A stretch of 64,000 nt of DNA from JBBREP01 sp038202885 (GCA_038202885.1 JBBREP010000011.1:7418-71417); one strand, 5' to 3'; shown: positions 33,806 to 42,400, counted from the first letter of the stretch. The notes: generated from the letters alone by a model not told the origin. Made by a program: numbers and translations.

Positions 33806-36106
33806 TTAGTGGCGCACGCCGACAGCCGCGAACGCTGTGTCGAGCGCGCGCTGCGGAGGGTCGTCGACGCGCTCGAGGCCGTTCGGCCCGTCGAGCACAA
33901 ACCGCAGCCCACCGGCGGATTTCTTGTCGCGGCGCATCACCGCGATGAGCTCAGCGCGTCCGAGACCGTCCGGCGCCGCGGCAGGAAGACCGAGCGCGGC
34001 GACGAGGTCGCGGTGCGCAACCGCGTCGGCTATGGAGATGCGCTCGAGCGCAGCAGCGAGCGCGCCGGCGAACACAAGTCCGACGGCAACGGCTTCACCG
34101 TGCGCGAGGGCGTGGTCGGCGACGGTTTCGATCGCGTGCGCGAGTGTGTGTCCGTAGTTGAGGTGCTCGCGCAACCCCGTCCGTTCGAGTTCGTCCGCGC
34201 TGACGTACCGCGCTTTGATCGCAGCCGCGCGTGCGATCGTGGTGCGCAGCATCGTGGGATCGCGAGCGAGCAGGGAGCGCACGCCGTGTTCCAGCACTGT
34301 CGCGAGCTTCTCGTCGCCCATCAGCGCGTACTTCGCAAGCTCACCGAGGCCGCAGCGATACTCCCGATCGGGCAGCGACGACAACACCGTCGGATCCGCA
34401 TAGACGGCCAATGGCTGGTGGAACGCCCCGACCAGATTCTTTCCCTGGGGAATGTTGACGGCGGTCTTGCCACCGATCGAAGAGTCGACCATGGCAAGCA
34501 ATGTGGTCGGCACGTGGATGAGTCCGACGCCGCGGTAGTACACCGATGCTGCGAAGCCTGCTGTGTCTCCCACCACGCCACCGCCAACTGCGACCACCGC
34601 GTCACCACGAAGCAGCCCGAAGCTCGCCATTGCCCGACAGAGGTCATCGACGGTCTCGAGCGACTTTGCGTCCTCGCCGTCGCGCATCTCGATGATCGTC
34701 GTGGCGATGTCGGCGGCCGCCATTGCGTCAGCAACGCGTGTCGCGTGTCCGCCGACGCGGGCCTGCGTGACGATCACGGTGCGGGTGATGCCCTTCGATG
34801 CAAGACACGCAACGACGCCGGCACCGGCATCGGGTCCGATGACCATGTGGTAACTGCGAGAGCCGAGCGCGACCCGTACGGTGTCACGTGCGCCGTCCGA
34901 TTGCACCGTTGGGATCGACAGCTCTGGCAGCGACGGCACGGCCGCGAGCGGCGCACGCACGGCGGCAATCGATCGGGGTTCTGGCCCCGACACAGGCGGC
35001 CCGTCGGCGTTGGCCGCTCGGCGACCTACAAAACGCCGCGGCCCAGTTGCACTGTCGCGTGCGGGATTCGCAGACCCCCGCCCGCCGACAAAGGCGCGCC
35101 GCGCCGGTTGGTCGAGCCCGTCAGGGTCGTTGACTTCGTGCGCGAACGCTCCGACGAACGATCCCTTCGTCGGCTCGGCCGCGGGCTGCGGTTGGACCGC
35201 TCGTAGGACCGGTGCTTGTGGCATGGTCACGTTCGCAACCGCGGGTGGCTCCGGCACCGCGGCCAACGCCGGTTGGCGCGCCGGCGCGGGCGGTTCGGCG
35301 TCCGCCGCGAACGCCACTGCGCCGAGTTCCGGCTCGAGTTCGGGCTCGGGAACCGACACGACCACGGGCTCCGGCTCCGGCTCGGGCTCCGGCTCCGGCT
35401 CCGACTCGGGAACCGACACCGCGACGGGCTCCGGCTCGGGCTCGGGCTCCGGTACCGACTCGGGAACCGACACCGCGACGGGCTCCGGCTCGGGCTCCGG
35501 CTCGGGAACCGACACGACCACGGGCTCCGGCTCGGGCTCCGGCTCGGGAACCGACACCGCGACGGGCTCCGGCTCGGGAACCGACACCGCGACGGGCTCC
35601 GGCTCGGGAACCGACACCACGACGGGCTCCGGCTCGGGCTCGGGCATCTCGGGCTCGGGCACCTCGGGCTCGGGCACCGACGCGACCCCGGGCTCGGTGT
35701 CCGCCTCAGGCACCTCGGGCGCGACAACTGCGCCAGGCTCAGGCTCAGGTCGAGGTTCGGCGTGGGCGGCAGGCGTTTCGACCAGTGCCGCGACCCGCGC
35801 TTGCGCGCGCATGTTGGCAATCGTGTCGGCGGCGCGGACGCACAGCCGTTGCACGGCATCGCGGTTATAACCGCGCAACATTTCGGGGAACTCGATGCCG
35901 CGCAGCTCCGACGGTGCGATCGTCACGGTTCCCGGCGCCGCGTCGACCCGACCCTGGAGGCGTTCAATCGTGGCCGCGGCCCGCACCAGCGCCCGCCGGA
36001 CCGCGGTCGGCTCGTATCCGACCATCGACGCGCGAAAACGCGCGCCGCGTAACTCGTCGGGCGTCACCCGCGAACTCGACGAATGCTCGTGCCGCTCATG
36101 CGCCAT
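33806..36106 (-). CDS. aroB: 3-dehydroquinate synthase fused to an N-terminal DivIVA-motif and PEPEP-repeat region
   Basis: One unbroken frame of 766 aa. Residues 14-50 and 62-100 are two copies of a DivIVA-type (DivI1A) motif: TPDELRGARF...GY....V and APSELRGIEF...GY....V. Residues 117-265 are a linker built of repeated VSVPEPEPVA-like units. Three short FVG motifs follow (about 317, 339, 359). Residues 408-766 are a full 3-dehydroquinate synthase with GGGVVGDTAGF, DSSIGGKT and the zinc ligands in GLGELAKY, NYGHTLAH and HGEAVAVG. Normal AroB is about 360 aa. ATG 36106 overlaps aroK by 11 nt. An internal GTG at 34906 could give free AroB. A polar or scaffold location is only inference. Confidence 0.93.
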   Translation of the reverse strand: MAHERHEHSSSSRVTPDELRGARFRASMVGYEPTAVRRALVRAAATIERLQGRVDAAPGTVTIAPSELRGIEFPEMLRGYNRDAVQRLCVRAADTIANMRAQARVAALVETPAAHAEPRPEPEPGAVVAPEVPEADTEPGVASVPEPEVPEPEMPEPEPEPVVVSVPEPEPVAVSVPEPEPVAVSVPEPEPEPEPVVVSVPEPEPEPEPVAVSVPESVPEPEPEPEPVAVSVPESEPEPEPEPEPEPVVVSVPEPELEPELGAVAFAADAEPPAPARQPALAAVPEPPAVANVTMPQAPVLRAVQPQPAAEPTKGSFVGAFAHEVNDPDGLDQPARRAFVGGRGSANPARDSATGPRRFVGRRAANADGPPVSGPEPRSIAAVRAPLAAVPSLPELSIPTVQSDGARDTVRVALGSRSYHMVIGPDAGAGVVACLASKGITRTVIVTQARVGGHATRVADAMAAADIATTIIEMRDGEDAKSLETVDDLCRAMASFGLLRGDAVVAVGGGVVGDTAGFAASVYYRGVGLIHVPTTLLAMVDSSIGGKTAVNIPQGKNLVGAFHQPLAVYADPTVLSSLPDREYRCGLGELAKYALMGDEKLATVLEHGVRSLLARDPTMLRTTIARAAAIKARYVSADELERTGLREHLNYGHTLAHAIETVADHALAHGEAVAVGLVFAGALAAALERISIADAVAHRDLVAALGLPAAAPDGLGRAELIAVMRRDKKSAGGLRFVLDGPNGLERVDDPPQRALDTAFAAVGVRH
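35312..35758 (-). repeat. coding repeat for the PEPEP linker of aroB
   Basis: About seven units of the pattern V(V/A)VSVPE(PE)n, built on a 30-bp core of Glu-Pro codons of varying length. All length changes are multiples of three, so the frame is kept. The opposite strand gives long Gly/Ser/Arg frames that are by-products. Confidence 0.9.
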
Positions 36107-36659
36107 GACGGCGCTCCTCGTATATCGCGAGCACAGCCTTGGCGGTTTCCTCGGTGTCGAGCGCCGTCGTGTCGAGCCGAGCGTGCGCGCACGCGGCGTA
36201 GGCATCGGCGCGATCCTGCGCAAGTCGTTCGAGCGTTGCCGTGCGATCACGCGACCCCAACAACGGCCGGCCCGTATCGGCACCAATCCGAGCAGCCAGC
36301 ACATCGCTCGGACCATCGAGCCACACCACGACGCCGCGCTCGCGCAGCGCGTTACGGTTCACCGCGTCGAGCACGACGCCGCCGCCACACGCAATCACCA
36401 CCGGCGTTGGCGAAGCCACCGCGTCGCCAACCGCGGCGCGTTCACGCGTGCGAAACGCGCCTTCACCATCGACGGCGAAGATCTCCGCTACCGAAGCTCC
36501 GGCTGCGATCTCAACCAGCTCGTCGGTGTCGATGAGCGCACGATCCAGGAGCTCGGAGCACCGCCGGCCCACCGTCGTCTTCCCCGCGCCCATCAGCCCC
36601 ACGAGCACAAGATGGGGTGGATGTTCGCTGGTTCGGGCGCGATCTGCGGGCGCGGTCAT
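36096..36659 (-). CDS. aroK: shikimate kinase
   Basis: Phosphorylates shikimate. The 187-aa protein has the P-loop GLMGAGKTT, shikimate-binding DTDELVE, the CGGGVV segment and the lid RPLLG. It lies 4 nt after aroC and overlaps aroB, so aroC-aroK-aroB are tightly coupled. Confidence 0.96.
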   Translation of the reverse strand: MTAPADRARTSEHPPHLVLVGLMGAGKTTVGRRCSELLDRALIDTDELVEIAAGASVAEIFAVDGEGAFRTRERAAVGDAVASPTPVVIACGGGVVLDAVNRNALRERGVVVWLDGPSDVLAARIGADTGRPLLGSRDRTATLERLAQDRADAYAACAHARLDTTALDTEETAKAVLAIYEERRHGA

Positions 36660-36663
36660 GGTG

Positions 36664-37827
36664 TCACGCTCGCAACGCGTCGACGTACGACTGGTAGTTC
36701 CGGCACAGCTCGACCAGCGAATCGCCGCCGAACTTGCGCATCACTTCGCCAGCCAAGACGAGGGCGGTCATCGTTTCGGCCACGACCCCAGCGGCCGGTA
36801 CGGCAGTGACGTCGGTGCGTTCCTTGAACGACACGGTCTCCTGCTTGGTCACCACGTCGACAGTCGCGAGCACCGGACGGTTCAACGTCGCCAGAGGTTT
36901 CATCGCGACGCGAGCTATGACGACCTCGCCGGTGCTCATCCCGCCTTCGATGCCGCCAGCGCGTGCCGACGCGCGCACGAAGCCGTGCTCGTCGCTCCAA
37001 TGGATTGCATCGTGTGCGACCGAGCCGCGCACGCCGGCAACCGAGAACCCTTCGCCGATTTCGACGCCCTTCATCGCTTGGATGCTCATGAGCGCGGCGG
37101 CAAGCATCGAGTCGAGCCGGCGATCCCAATGCACGTGCGAACCGAGTCCGGGCGGACATCCGTACGCAAGCACTTCGACCACGCCGCCGAGGCTGTCGCC
37201 CTCGCGAGCGGCGCCTTCGATCTCGGTGATCATTGCCGCCTCGACCGACTCGTCGAAGCAACGCACCTGCGACGCGTCGATGCGTTCGAGGTCGGCTGGC
37301 TTCGGGCGTGGCGTGTCTTCGCGCACCGTGGCCGCGCCGAGCTGGACGACGTGCGACAACACGCTCACGTCGAGGTGCGACAGCAACCGCTTCGCGATCG
37401 CGCCCGCAACGACACGGGCCGCGGTCTCGCGCGCCGAGGCGCGCTCGAGCACGTCGCGCGCGTCGGCGAATCCGTACTTCTGCATTCCCGCAAGATCGGC
37501 GTGACCAGGCCGAGGCTGGGTAAGTGGCGACGCCGTCACTCCCGGCGCCGAACTCATCTCACTCGCCCACTTCCCGGTCTTCCATTCGGAATTGTGGATG
37601 AGCACGGCAACGGGCGATCCGAGCGTGCGGCCGTGGCGAACACCGCCGATGAACTCGATCTCGTCTGCTTCGAAGCGCATCCTTGGCCCGCGCCCGTACC
37701 CGAGCCGTCGCCGGGCCAGTTCGCTCGCCAAATCGTCGAGGAGGAGCGGCACGCCGGCCGGCAGCCCCTCGATGGTGACGACGAGGGCAGGCCCGTGCGA
37801 CTCACCCGCCGTCAGAAAACGCAACAT
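36664..37827 (-). CDS. aroC: chorismate synthase
   Basis: Final shikimate step, FMN-dependent. The 387 aa open MLRFLTAGESHGP and include RPGHADLAG with the FADARDVLERASARETAAR region and GGIEGGMSTGE, all family signatures. TAACCT lies 6 nt before the ATG, so the aro genes may have their own promoter despite following the pilus genes by only 54 bp. Confidence 0.97.
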   Translation of the reverse strand: MLRFLTAGESHGPALVVTIEGLPAGVPLLLDDLASELARRRLGYGRGPRMRFEADEIEFIGGVRHGRTLGSPVAVLIHNSEWKTGKWASEMSSAPGVTASPLTQPRPGHADLAGMQKYGFADARDVLERASARETAARVVAGAIAKRLLSHLDVSVLSHVVQLGAATVREDTPRPKPADLERIDASQVRCFDESVEAAMITEIEGAAREGDSLGGVVEVLAYGCPPGLGSHVHWDRRLDSMLAAALMSIQAMKGVEIGEGFSVAGVRGSVAHDAIHWSDEHGFVRASARAGGIEGGMSTGEVVIARVAMKPLATLNRPVLATVDVVTKQETVSFKERTDVTAVPAAGVVAETMTALVLAGEVMRKFGGDSLVELCRNYQSYVDALRA

Positions 37828-37833
37828 GCCTCC

Positions 37834-37839
37834 AGGTTA
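37834..37839 (-). promoter_or_regulatory. putative -10 box before aroC
   Basis: TAACCT on the minus strand, 6 nt before the aroC ATG. GGAGG lies in the intervening bases but only 1 nt from the ATG, too close to act as a normal ribosome binding site. Confidence 0.45.
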
Positions 37840-37881
37840 GGGAGTCGAACAGTGAACCAGCGTGCCGGTTCGGCTCCGAGT

Positions 37882-38478
37882 TCACTTGAGGGTTTGTTCG
37901 CCTTCACAGAGACTGAATCGAGCGTCACCGAATAGGAACTGGCCGCAGGGCGCGTCGAGGCTCACGACCCGATACGTGCCCCCAGCGAAGGTGTCGCCCT
38001 CCCCCACGGTGTACACGGTCGAGCCAACCTGGACGCGTGCTTGCACGGTGCCGTTGCTATCGCGGAACACATCGATGAGCGTGACGGTCTGGCCCGGGTC
38101 AGGATTGTTGCTCGGCACCGACGTCGTGGACGTGGTGCCACCAGGCTGGGTCGTGTGCGTCGTGTGCGTCGTGGTCGCAGTGTTCGATGTCGTCTGCGTG
38201 GTCGACGTGCTCGGCGTCACCTGGATGACGGGTTCGAATGGGTTCTTGCTTCCGTAGACCGGGAATGTCGGCGGAGGCGGTTGCGGCGTCGGGACCGACG
38301 TCGTCGTGCCGTTCGGCTTCGGCGTGAACGGGCCGGGCACCGTCGTGGCACTGGTCTTGGGTTGCAGCGACTTCGAGCTGTCGTCCTTGGCGAAGAACGC
38401 CCGGGCGACGAACACCGCGACGAGGAGCCCGAGCACCGAGCCCAGCACCACGAGACGGCGACGTTCCTGACCGGCCAT
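37882..38478 (-). CDS. PilP-like pilus assembly protein
   Basis: A 198-aa protein with one N-terminal membrane helix (about 9-28), a long Thr/Pro-rich linker (about 40-125) and a small C-terminal domain beginning GQTVTLIDVF. The KNPFEPV motif at about 77-83 is typical of PilP/GspC-like partners of the inner-membrane pilus platform. Two Cys near the C-terminus (in APCGQF and SLCEGE) could form a disulfide. It follows pilO with a one-base overlap, which supports the assignment. Confidence 0.7.
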   Translation of the reverse strand: MAGQERRRLVVLGSVLGLLVAVFVARAFFAKDDSSKSLQPKTSATTVPGPFTPKPNGTTTSVPTPQPPPPTFPVYGSKNPFEPVIQVTPSTSTTQTTSNTATTTHTTHTTQPGGTTSTTSVPSNNPDPGQTVTLIDVFRDSNGTVQARVQVGSTVYTVGEGDTFAGGTYRVVSLDAPCGQFLFGDARFSLCEGEQTLK

Positions 38479-39188
38479 CAGTTCGCAACTCCTGTTGTCG
38501 TCGGCGCTGTGTTGGTCGCGCCGGTTGTGGTCGTCGTCGTGCCGGCGCCACTCGATCCGCTCCCAGCGCCTGAGCCGGTCCCGGTACTCGATGTCGGCGC
38601 GGCGGCCTGGGTGAACATGCGGGCGTTGAGGGTGACGGTGAGGCGCGGCGCTCCACTGCTCGACGCGCCGCTCCCCGCCGAACCGCTGCCAGTCGAACCG
38701 CTCCCCGAACCCGTCGTGTCAGATCCGGTCGTGATGTTGATGCCATCGACGACGACGAGCCGGCGCAGCGCCTCGACGCGGTTCAGGTAATCGAGGACCT
38801 GGAAGAACCCACCCGACACGACAACCGTCAGTTTGATCTCCGATGCGCCCGACGCCCCGACCGGCTCGGCCGATTGAATCGATACCCAGTCGACGCCGGC
38901 TTGCACCTTGAGCTCGTAGGCGCTGCGAATGAAGCCCTCCAAGTCGGGCGTCGTCGGCACTTGCGCGTTCAGCTGATCGAGCTTGGCCTTCTGCTCAGGG
39001 GCGCGATCACTGACCTGTCTGAGGTCGTGCAACTTCGAGCTCAGGTCCTGGTTCAGTTGCGTGGCCGCGTCGCGCCGTTGCTTGGCGTGGTCGACATCGC
39101 GACCGGCCGGCGCGAAGAACGCGAAGTTCCAGATCAACACGACCACGACGAGCGCGAGCACGCCAACGAGGGCAAGCCGGGACCTCAC
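38478..39188 (-). CDS. pilO: type IV pilus assembly protein PilO
   Basis: 236 aa with one N-terminal membrane helix (about 5-27), a coiled-coil stretch (about 33-75) and a ferredoxin-like domain containing LEGFIRSAYELKVQAGV and FFQVLDYLNRVEALRRLVVV, the PilO pattern. Ser/Gly and Thr-rich low-complexity stretches interrupt and end the protein. It overlaps the PilM-PilN fusion gene as ATGA. Confidence 0.87.
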   Translation of the reverse strand: MRSRLALVGVLALVVVVLIWNFAFFAPAGRDVDHAKQRRDAATQLNQDLSSKLHDLRQVSDRAPEQKAKLDQLNAQVPTTPDLEGFIRSAYELKVQAGVDWVSIQSAEPVGASGASEIKLTVVVSGGFFQVLDYLNRVEALRRLVVVDGINITTGSDTTGSGSGSTGSGSAGSGASSSGAPRLTVTLNARMFTQAAAPTSSTGTGSGAGSGSSGAGTTTTTTGATNTAPTTTGVAN

Positions 39189-40942
39189 TTGGTCTTCCTT
39201 GCGTTCGCAGAGCGCTCCGAACGAGCGCTGTCGGTGAGACTGGCCGTCGACTGGAACGTCACGACGTCACGGCTACCGAGCGAGGCCTTCTGCGCTTGCG
39301 GCACCCAGAGATTGCTGAACTCAGGCAGGCTGTTCAATCGCTTGATCCAGTCGGCCACGGCCGTGAAGTCGAGGCCCGTCGCCTGGAACGTGACCGATCC
39401 TTGGATCGTGCCCGACAACGCGGTCGACGGCGTCGCCGGCGCGGCCGTCGCGCCTGGGCGCGAGGTTGCCGCGGCGTTCGCCAAGGCTCCTTGGAAGCTG
39501 GTGAGCCACACGCTGTTCGGCATGGTGCGAGCGATCTCGTTCAGCACTCGCGACCACGAGACGTCGGTGGCTAGCAGACCCTCGACCTCGGTGCCGAGGG
39601 CGGCGATCTGCTGTTCGTTCTTCGCCACGGGCGCGAGCGACGCAATCGCTCGCTGCGTGTCGCTGTTCGAGCGCTCCTGCGTCAACGCTTCGGAGCGGAC
39701 GACCGAGGCGTGATGCTTACGGCTCACTGTGGGCACGGCGAGCAACGCGATGAGCGCCGCCGCAGCCAGTGCGCCCACCACGGCGTTGCGCGACGCGCCG
39801 AGCGCGTGGTGGCGCTCGTGTTCGGGCGCAAGATCGAGGCGCGGTGTGGCAGCCTGATCGGGCAGGGCCAGACCGAGCGCCGCCGCGAGATACGGGTCGA
39901 GGCGCGGGAGCTCTTCTTCGGCGAAGCCGATGTCGCCGATCACCACGCGATCGCGCGGCGCGGCCGGGACGACGGACACGCCGAGTAGCGCACTCAGCCG
40001 TTCCTGCACACCATCAAGCTGTGCGCCACCACCGGTGAGTTGCACGCGAGCGAGTCGAGCCGCGCCGGGCTGGTTCCGGTAGAAGTCGAGCGAACTGCGG
40101 ATCTCGTCGAGCAGCACAGCCAACGGGCGCTCCGCCGCAGTGCGCGCTTGGCTCACGACTTCGTCGTCGATACTGCCGATTTGACGCTTCAGCGACTCCG
40201 CGGTCTCGGGCGGGAGTTCCAGCGCCGAACCGATCGCGTCGGTGAGCGCTCGCCCACCGCTCGCCAGCACGCGCACGAACCGCGGCACCCCGCGCTCGTG
40301 CACCACGACGCACGTCACGCCGCCACCAATACTGACGATGCCTTCGGCGCCTTCGCGGAAGTCGCCGAGCGCCTCGGCCACGGCGGCATTGCCGTTGACG
40401 GGCACGCCCGGCGTCGACAGGCTGCGGATCAGCGCAAGTGGAATGAGCTCCACCGACTCGACCGGCAGGCCACCTGCCTCGACCGCGTCGACGAGGCGTA
40501 CGACCGTTGAGCGCTGCGCGGCGGCAAGCAACACGCGCATGACCGGATCGCCACTGGCTTCACTCCCACCCGCGAGTTCGTCGAGCACGGCGAAGTCGAC
40601 CAGCGCGTCGTCGACCGGAATCGGGATGAGATCGGGAAGTTGAAAGCGCAGCGCGCCGGCAAGGTCTTCGCGCGACATCACCGGCATCTCGATCTGGCGC
40701 ACCACCAGTCGCGGCGTCGCGATGCCGAGGCGCACCGGCGCCTTGCGAATGCCGACCTCGGTCCGCACGCGCTTGACGGCGTCGATGAGTGCTTCTTCGT
40801 CGGCGACTTCGCCTTCGTGCATCGCCGAACGCGCGAGCGCGACCTGACCGAACGCGGTCAGACGCGGCGGATCGCCGGGCGTCACCTCGGCAACGGTGAC
40901 GGCGTTGGTACCAACGTCGAGTCCGATCAGTCGGCGGGCCAT
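39185..40942 (-). CDS. pilM: PilM-PilN fusion, pilus assembly platform
   Basis: 585 aa combining two proteins that are separate in most bacteria. Residues 1-360 are the actin-like cytoplasmic ATPase PilM: phosphate loop GLDVGTNAVTVAEV, GIVSIGGGVTCVVV and QLTGGGAQLDG. A membrane helix at about 387-405 and the outer domain to 585 are PilN. The linker RLDLAPEHE (368-376) corresponds to the INLLP-type peptide by which PilN docks on PilM, so the contact is kept within one chain. Confidence 0.9.
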   Translation of the reverse strand: MARRLIGLDVGTNAVTVAEVTPGDPPRLTAFGQVALARSAMHEGEVADEEALIDAVKRVRTEVGIRKAPVRLGIATPRLVVRQIEMPVMSREDLAGALRFQLPDLIPIPVDDALVDFAVLDELAGGSEASGDPVMRVLLAAAQRSTVVRLVDAVEAGGLPVESVELIPLALIRSLSTPGVPVNGNAAVAEALGDFREGAEGIVSIGGGVTCVVVHERGVPRFVRVLASGGRALTDAIGSALELPPETAESLKRQIGSIDDEVVSQARTAAERPLAVLLDEIRSSLDFYRNQPGAARLARVQLTGGGAQLDGVQERLSALLGVSVVPAAPRDRVVIGDIGFAEEELPRLDPYLAAALGLALPDQAATPRLDLAPEHERHHALGASRNAVVGALAAAALIALLAVPTVSRKHHASVVRSEALTQERSNSDTQRAIASLAPVAKNEQQIAALGTEVEGLLATDVSWSRVLNEIARTMPNSVWLTSFQGALANAAATSRPGATAAPATPSTALSGTIQGSVTFQATGLDFTAVADWIKRLNSLPEFSNLWVPQAQKASLGSRDVVTFQSTASLTDSARSERSANARKTK

Positions 40943-41139
40943 GGGTTCCCCTGATTCGCCGAGTTGACGGTGCGCGACGACAAGAACTCGTCGACATCGT
41001 CGACGCGCAAGCGGAAGTGCTTCCCGACGCGGATCGCAGGCATGTCGCCGTCACGAATCAACCGATACACGGTCATCGTCGAAACGCGCATCGTCTCGGC
41101 TACCTCGCGCACAGTGAGGAGTTGGTGCTCAGCTACCAA
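40927..41139 (-). CDS. small excisionase/MerR-type HTH protein
   Basis: 70 aa, nearly all a winged HTH of the excisionase (DNA-binding, helix-turn-helix 17) type: LLTVREVAETMRVSTMTVY followed by GDMPAIRVGKHFRL and VDEFL. TTG 41139 is chosen because GGAGGGG lies 6 nt upstream. It is the first gene of the pilMN-pilO-pilP row, overlaps it by 16 nt, and is probably its regulator. Confidence 0.8.
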   Translation of the reverse strand: MVAEHQLLTVREVAETMRVSTMTVYRLIRDGDMPAIRVGKHFRLRVDDVDEFLSSRTVNSANQGNPWPAD

Positions 41140-41145
41140 TTCGCT

Positions 41146-41152
41146 CCCCTCC
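41146..41152 (-). promoter_or_regulatory. Shine-Dalgarno of the HTH gene
   Basis: GGAGGGG on the minus strand, 6 nt before TTG 41139; it rules out the TTG further upstream at 41154. Confidence 0.75.
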
Positions 41153-41166
41153 AATCAACCGTGGCC

Positions 41167-41196
41167 ACAGTAAGCCTCAACTACAACATTCGTCAA
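41167..41196 (-). promoter_or_regulatory. putative sigma-70-type promoter of the pilMNOP row
   Basis: TTGACG and TACTGT separated by 18 nt on the minus strand, about 28 nt upstream of the TTG start. This stretch is AT-richer than its surroundings. Confidence 0.5.
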
Positions 41197-41309
41197 CTTC
41201 ACCCTCACAATTAGACAATCGCCCCGATCACAACATGCGAATTGCACACATGTCATTTATCGCCCTGCAGAAATGCGACCGTTCCCGGTCGTTCGTGCGC
41301 GGCGACCGA

Positions 41310-41383
41310 AGCAGCCTGGGAGCGAGGAACGAGCGACTAGGTGCGAAGGGAGCTCGCCGCGCCGGACGAAGAGGGCGCAAGGA
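41310..41383 (+). repeat. dispersed REP-like repeat, copy 2
   Basis: Plus-strand copy containing AGCAGCC, AACGAGCGAC, GGTGCGAAGGGAGCTCGC and GCGCCGGACGAAGAGGGCGC. It matches copy 1 (minus strand, 21398-21477) along its length and lies between the HTH gene and pilD. Confidence 0.75.
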
Positions 41384-41394
41384 GAGAACCGCAA

Positions 41395-42321
41395 TTAGCC
41401 ATGCGCGAGGATCGCGAGGAGCGCTCCTGATGCGAGGAAGGGGCCGAAGGGGATGTGGCGACCGCGTTGGACACGACCGATCGCACTCATGACGAGATAG
41501 GTGAGCGATCCGATGAGCAGCGCTCCCATCGCGGCGACGGTGACGCGAGCGCGCAGGGCGTCGGTGGGAGCGACACCGCCGGACAACGTGGTCATGACGC
41601 GCACGCCAAGCGCGTACCCGGCTGCCGCGGCCGCGGCCATCGGCGCGAGCACGATCGGCGCGGCCACTGTGATGCCACCGATGGAACCGAGCAAGAACGG
41701 TGCGAACAGCGCGACACCGAGCACTTGCCATCCGAAGTACGCCGCCGCGAAACCGAGGAGCGCCGAAAGACGCACATCGCCGTAGCCCATCGCGCGTGGT
41801 GCGGCGAACCAGATGACGAAAAACACCGAGAACGCAACGATTCCGCCGAGCGTGGCCCGCCCAAATGCATCCCAGCGATGGTCGACGCCCGCCGCGAGCG
41901 CGAACAGAGGAATCGTGATTGCGGCCGCGGGATAGATGACACGGTTGGGCAGCAGCAGATGATCAAGGTCGATCAACGACAATGCGATGAGCGCAGCGGT
42001 AAGTACGAGCAGCGCCGTCAGCACGATGCTCGCATGGAAGCGCGCGCCGACCGCAGCGAAGACCGCCGCGGTGAGCAACTCCACCGCCGGATACCGCGCA
42101 CTGATGTGTGCATGGCAATTCCGGCACCGTCCGCGCAGCACACACCACGACAACACCGGGATGTTGTCGCGGCCTGCGATCGGTCGATCACACGACGGGC
42201 AGTGCGACGGGGGCCGCACCACCGATTCGTGGCGTGGCACACGCCAGATCACCACGTTGAGGAACGACCCGATGGCGAGCCCGAAAATGGCGCACACCAC
42301 CGACACCTCGAGCTGACTCAT
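41395..42321 (-). CDS. pilD: prepilin peptidase / N-methyltransferase PilD
   Basis: Cleaves prepilin leaders and methylates the new N-terminus. 308 aa, about eight membrane helices. The cytoplasmic loop has four zinc cysteines (C41, C44, C66, C69 in CPSC and CRNC). The two catalytic Asp are in SLIDLDHLLLPN and GYGDVRL (the GxGD motif). ATG 42321 starts the family sequence; the upstream frame is Pro/Gly-rich and overlaps the prepilin gene. Confidence 0.94.
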   Translation of the reverse strand: MSQLEVSVVCAIFGLAIGSFLNVVIWRVPRHESVVRPPSHCPSCDRPIAGRDNIPVLSWCVLRGRCRNCHAHISARYPAVELLTAAVFAAVGARFHASIVLTALLVLTAALIALSLIDLDHLLLPNRVIYPAAAITIPLFALAAGVDHRWDAFGRATLGGIVAFSVFFVIWFAAPRAMGYGDVRLSALLGFAAAYFGWQVLGVALFAPFLLGSIGGITVAAPIVLAPMAAAAAAGYALGVRVMTTLSGGVAPTDALRARVTVAAMGALLIGSLTYLVMSAIGRVQRGRHIPFGPFLASGALLAILAHG

Positions 42322-42400
42322 ACCGCTCTGATCGGCGCGCCCGGCCGGTTGCTGAGCCGCCCCCCAGCCCCCGGCCCGACCCCCCGCGAGTTCCCGAACG

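Noticed and set aside
34881..36106. Possibility that aroB is two genes joined by a frameshift or missing stop
   Set aside because: The frame is continuous with no stop from ATG 36106 through the AroB domain, and repeat length changes are all multiples of three. Assembly error remains possible and is listed as a check.
34881..36108. Three long plus-strand frames rich in Gly-Ser, Arg-Ala-Pro or Gly-Leu-Arg opposite the aroB repeat
   Set aside because: They result from reading the Pro-Glu codon repeat on the other strand; the minus frame leads into intact AroB.
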